64,000 bases of DNA from Mytilus californianus. Lineage: Eukaryota; Mollusca; Bivalvia; Mytilida; Mytilidae. The notes under the pieces were generated by a model. That model ran no database searches and was not told the origin of the DNA. It saw nothing but the letters and a program-made list of their open reading frames with translations. Below are positions 63,102 through 64,000 of this stretch, in pieces. The position numbers and the translations under genes were made by a program. Positions within the stretch are counted from its first letter, which is position 1; every line of letters starts with the position of its first letter. The stretch is from the NCBI RefSeq assembly GCF_021869535.1, contig NW_026262668.1, forward strand, positions 136,077,635-136,141,634, written 5' to 3'.

Positions 63102-63399
63102 CTAAAACATTAATCGCTAGATTTAATCAAATGATAGTTTTTACTGTTCAGTCTATTCAGTGATCAGTTCAGATGTTTAGAACTCATCCATAATGGACCG
63201 TTGCTAACTTGATGGCCATCAGGTATATAGTAGATAACATTCATGATCATTCATATGAAATGTTGAAAAAATAATCTCTTCATATTAATAGAACATCATT
63301 GTATATCTAAGAAAATCACATCATTAATGAAGTAAATGCTATATGTTAGTATCATTTTGGAGATTCGTATATCTATTCAAACACTTAATTCATAAATAC
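63102..63399 (-). other. Intron of the CNBD2-like gene
   Basis: A 298-bp intron inferred from the donor G|GTATTT at 63399 and the acceptor TAG at 63102. No feature is seen inside it. Confidence 0.65.
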
Positions 63400-63533
63400 C
63401 AAGTGAGTCCACTTCAATTCCAAACTGTCTGATACTCCGTATCATGTTGATTTTACTATCTACTATGGGAGGTAATACACTCTGTTGCATTGCAGTGAAT
63501 ACAGACAGTCCACCAGTCAACACTATATATAAC
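63400..63533 (-). CDS. CNBD2-like protein, internal exon (middle of first cyclic-nucleotide-binding fold)
   Basis: A 134-bp exon with acceptor 'tttttttatatcag' before 63533 and donor CTTG|GTATTT after 63400. It starts with the last base of a split codon and ends after one base of the next, which the 63101 exon completes to glycine. It encodes 44 residues: 'LYIVLTGGLSVFTAMQQSV', a variable loop, and 'SIRQFGIEVDSL'. 'Y-I-V-L-x-G-x-L-S-V-F' is the beta3-beta4 signature of a cyclic-nucleotide-binding domain. The 5' exon(s) of the gene are not found in the remaining 460 bp and should lie beyond the window. A weaker alternative donor 16 bp downstream (TTAA|GTGTTT) keeps the same phase, but the chosen one gives a better domain fit. 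The 5' end of this exon with its acceptor is duplicated just upstream. Confidence 0.75.
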
Positions 63534-63609
63534 CTGATATAAAAAAAATACAATGAATACAGACAGTCCACCAGTCAACACTATATATAACCTGATATAA
63601 AAAGTACAA
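63496..63609. repeat. 58-bp tandem duplication spanning a splice acceptor
   Basis: 'tgaatacagacagtccacca' starts at 63496 and again at 63554. The copies agree through 'ggttatat'-type exon sequence and the acceptor (minus strand 'gatataggtt' side reads cctgatataaaaa on the plus strand), differing only in the length of an A run and nearby bases. The copy farther from the gene body carries a second, upstream acceptor and 38 bp of exon sequence. Confidence 0.9.
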
Positions 63610-63699
63610 TTCTAAAACATTAAAACTATACTTTAGTATTTATAGATAAGTCTACTTTCAAGAAAGAAAGAAAAATTCCTCTTGGTTTAGCTTTTAAGG

Positions 63700-63722
63700 T
63701 TGCCGCGAAATCGCGGGCACAT
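63700..63722. repeat. GC-rich palindrome
   Basis: The stretch 'ccgcgaaatcgcgg' in 'ttgccgcgaaatcgcgggca' is a near-perfect palindrome in AT-rich DNA. I recall the same motif as part of dispersed repeats in mussels. No function is evident. Confidence 0.55.
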
Positions 63723-63770
63723 GATGATTGAATTAAATTACTATTTGTATTTCATCTTTTTCAGTACTTA

Positions 63771-64000
63771 CACTGTAACATAGTGTACAGGGTTACTGTC
63801 TCATTGATGTATACACTGTAACATAGTGTACAGGGTGACTGTCTCATTGATGTATACACTGTAACATAGTGTACAGGGCGACTGTCTCGTTGATGTATAC
63901 ACTGTAACATAGTGTACAAGGTTACTTTCTCATTGATGTATACACTGTAACATAGTGTACAGGGTGACTGTCTCATTGATGTATACACTGTAACATAGTG
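63771..64000. repeat. 43-bp tandem repeat, runs off the window
   Basis: Units beginning 'cactgtaacatagtgtacag' start at 63771, 63814, 63857, 63900, 63943 and 63986, a strict 43-bp period. They differ by a few substitutions (ggttac/ggtgac/ggcgac). Each unit contains the inverted repeat tacact...agtgta with an 8-base gap. The reading frame across it (63988-63761 minus) exists only because of the period. Confidence 0.93.

Noticed and set aside
63761..63988. 75-codon minus-strand ORF of cysteine-rich repeats
   Set aside because: It is a translation of the 43-bp tandem repeat, cycling through all three frames.
1..64000. tRNA, rRNA or other structured RNA genes
   Set aside because: None could be recognised by eye; a covariance-model search was not possible here.

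Overview
The window looks like nuclear DNA of a bivalve mollusc, most likely Mytilus or a close relative. This rests on low gene density, spliced exons with GT/AG borders, and several dispersed repeats that I recall from mussel genomes, such as the 'gattgccaatgagacaac' family and the family with the 'gtcgaatgggacttt' plus gtctgtccgtc signature. It is an identification from memory of repeat families, not from a search.

Positions 1-47816 (75% of the window) are one uninterrupted tandem array of a 66-bp, AT-rich, essentially CpG-free satellite, roughly 720 monomers. It enters from the left edge and stops abruptly at 47816. Because 66 is a multiple of three, long repetitive reading frames appear on both strands. 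I read them as a by-product of the period and not as genes. The array is hierarchical. Monomers of 62, 55, 67 and 71 bp and single-base variants are arranged in higher-order blocks that recur at fixed offsets: 34,990 bp (6.7 kb shared), 17,304, 9,106 and 1,907 bp, and a tandem 3,672/4,068-bp unit in three copies plus a partial fourth. The last 1.4 kb before the edge is regular, all 66-mers.

Positions 47817-57600 are a graveyard of mobile elements: a four-copy ~163-bp tandem repeat, a TIR element with 12-bp perfect ends, Penelope-like reverse transcriptase fragments, mussel-type dispersed repeats, and a degraded LINE. At 53407-55444 lies a short Maverick/Polinton-like element with ~265-bp inverted repeats, AGT termini and a 6-bp target duplication. 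It carries remnants of two small genes. Next to it a small MITE is inserted in the same older host repeat.

Positions 58077-63533 hold the 3' part of one real-looking host gene on the minus strand. Four exons (63533-63400, 63101-62989, 60885-60704, 58905-58077) join in compatible phases and encode parts of two cyclic-nucleotide-binding folds, as in CNBD2-like proteins. Its introns contain further Penelope-like fragments. The 5' end is not identified. The window closes inside a 43-bp tandem repeat (63771 to the end). No RNA gene or CRISPR array was recognised.
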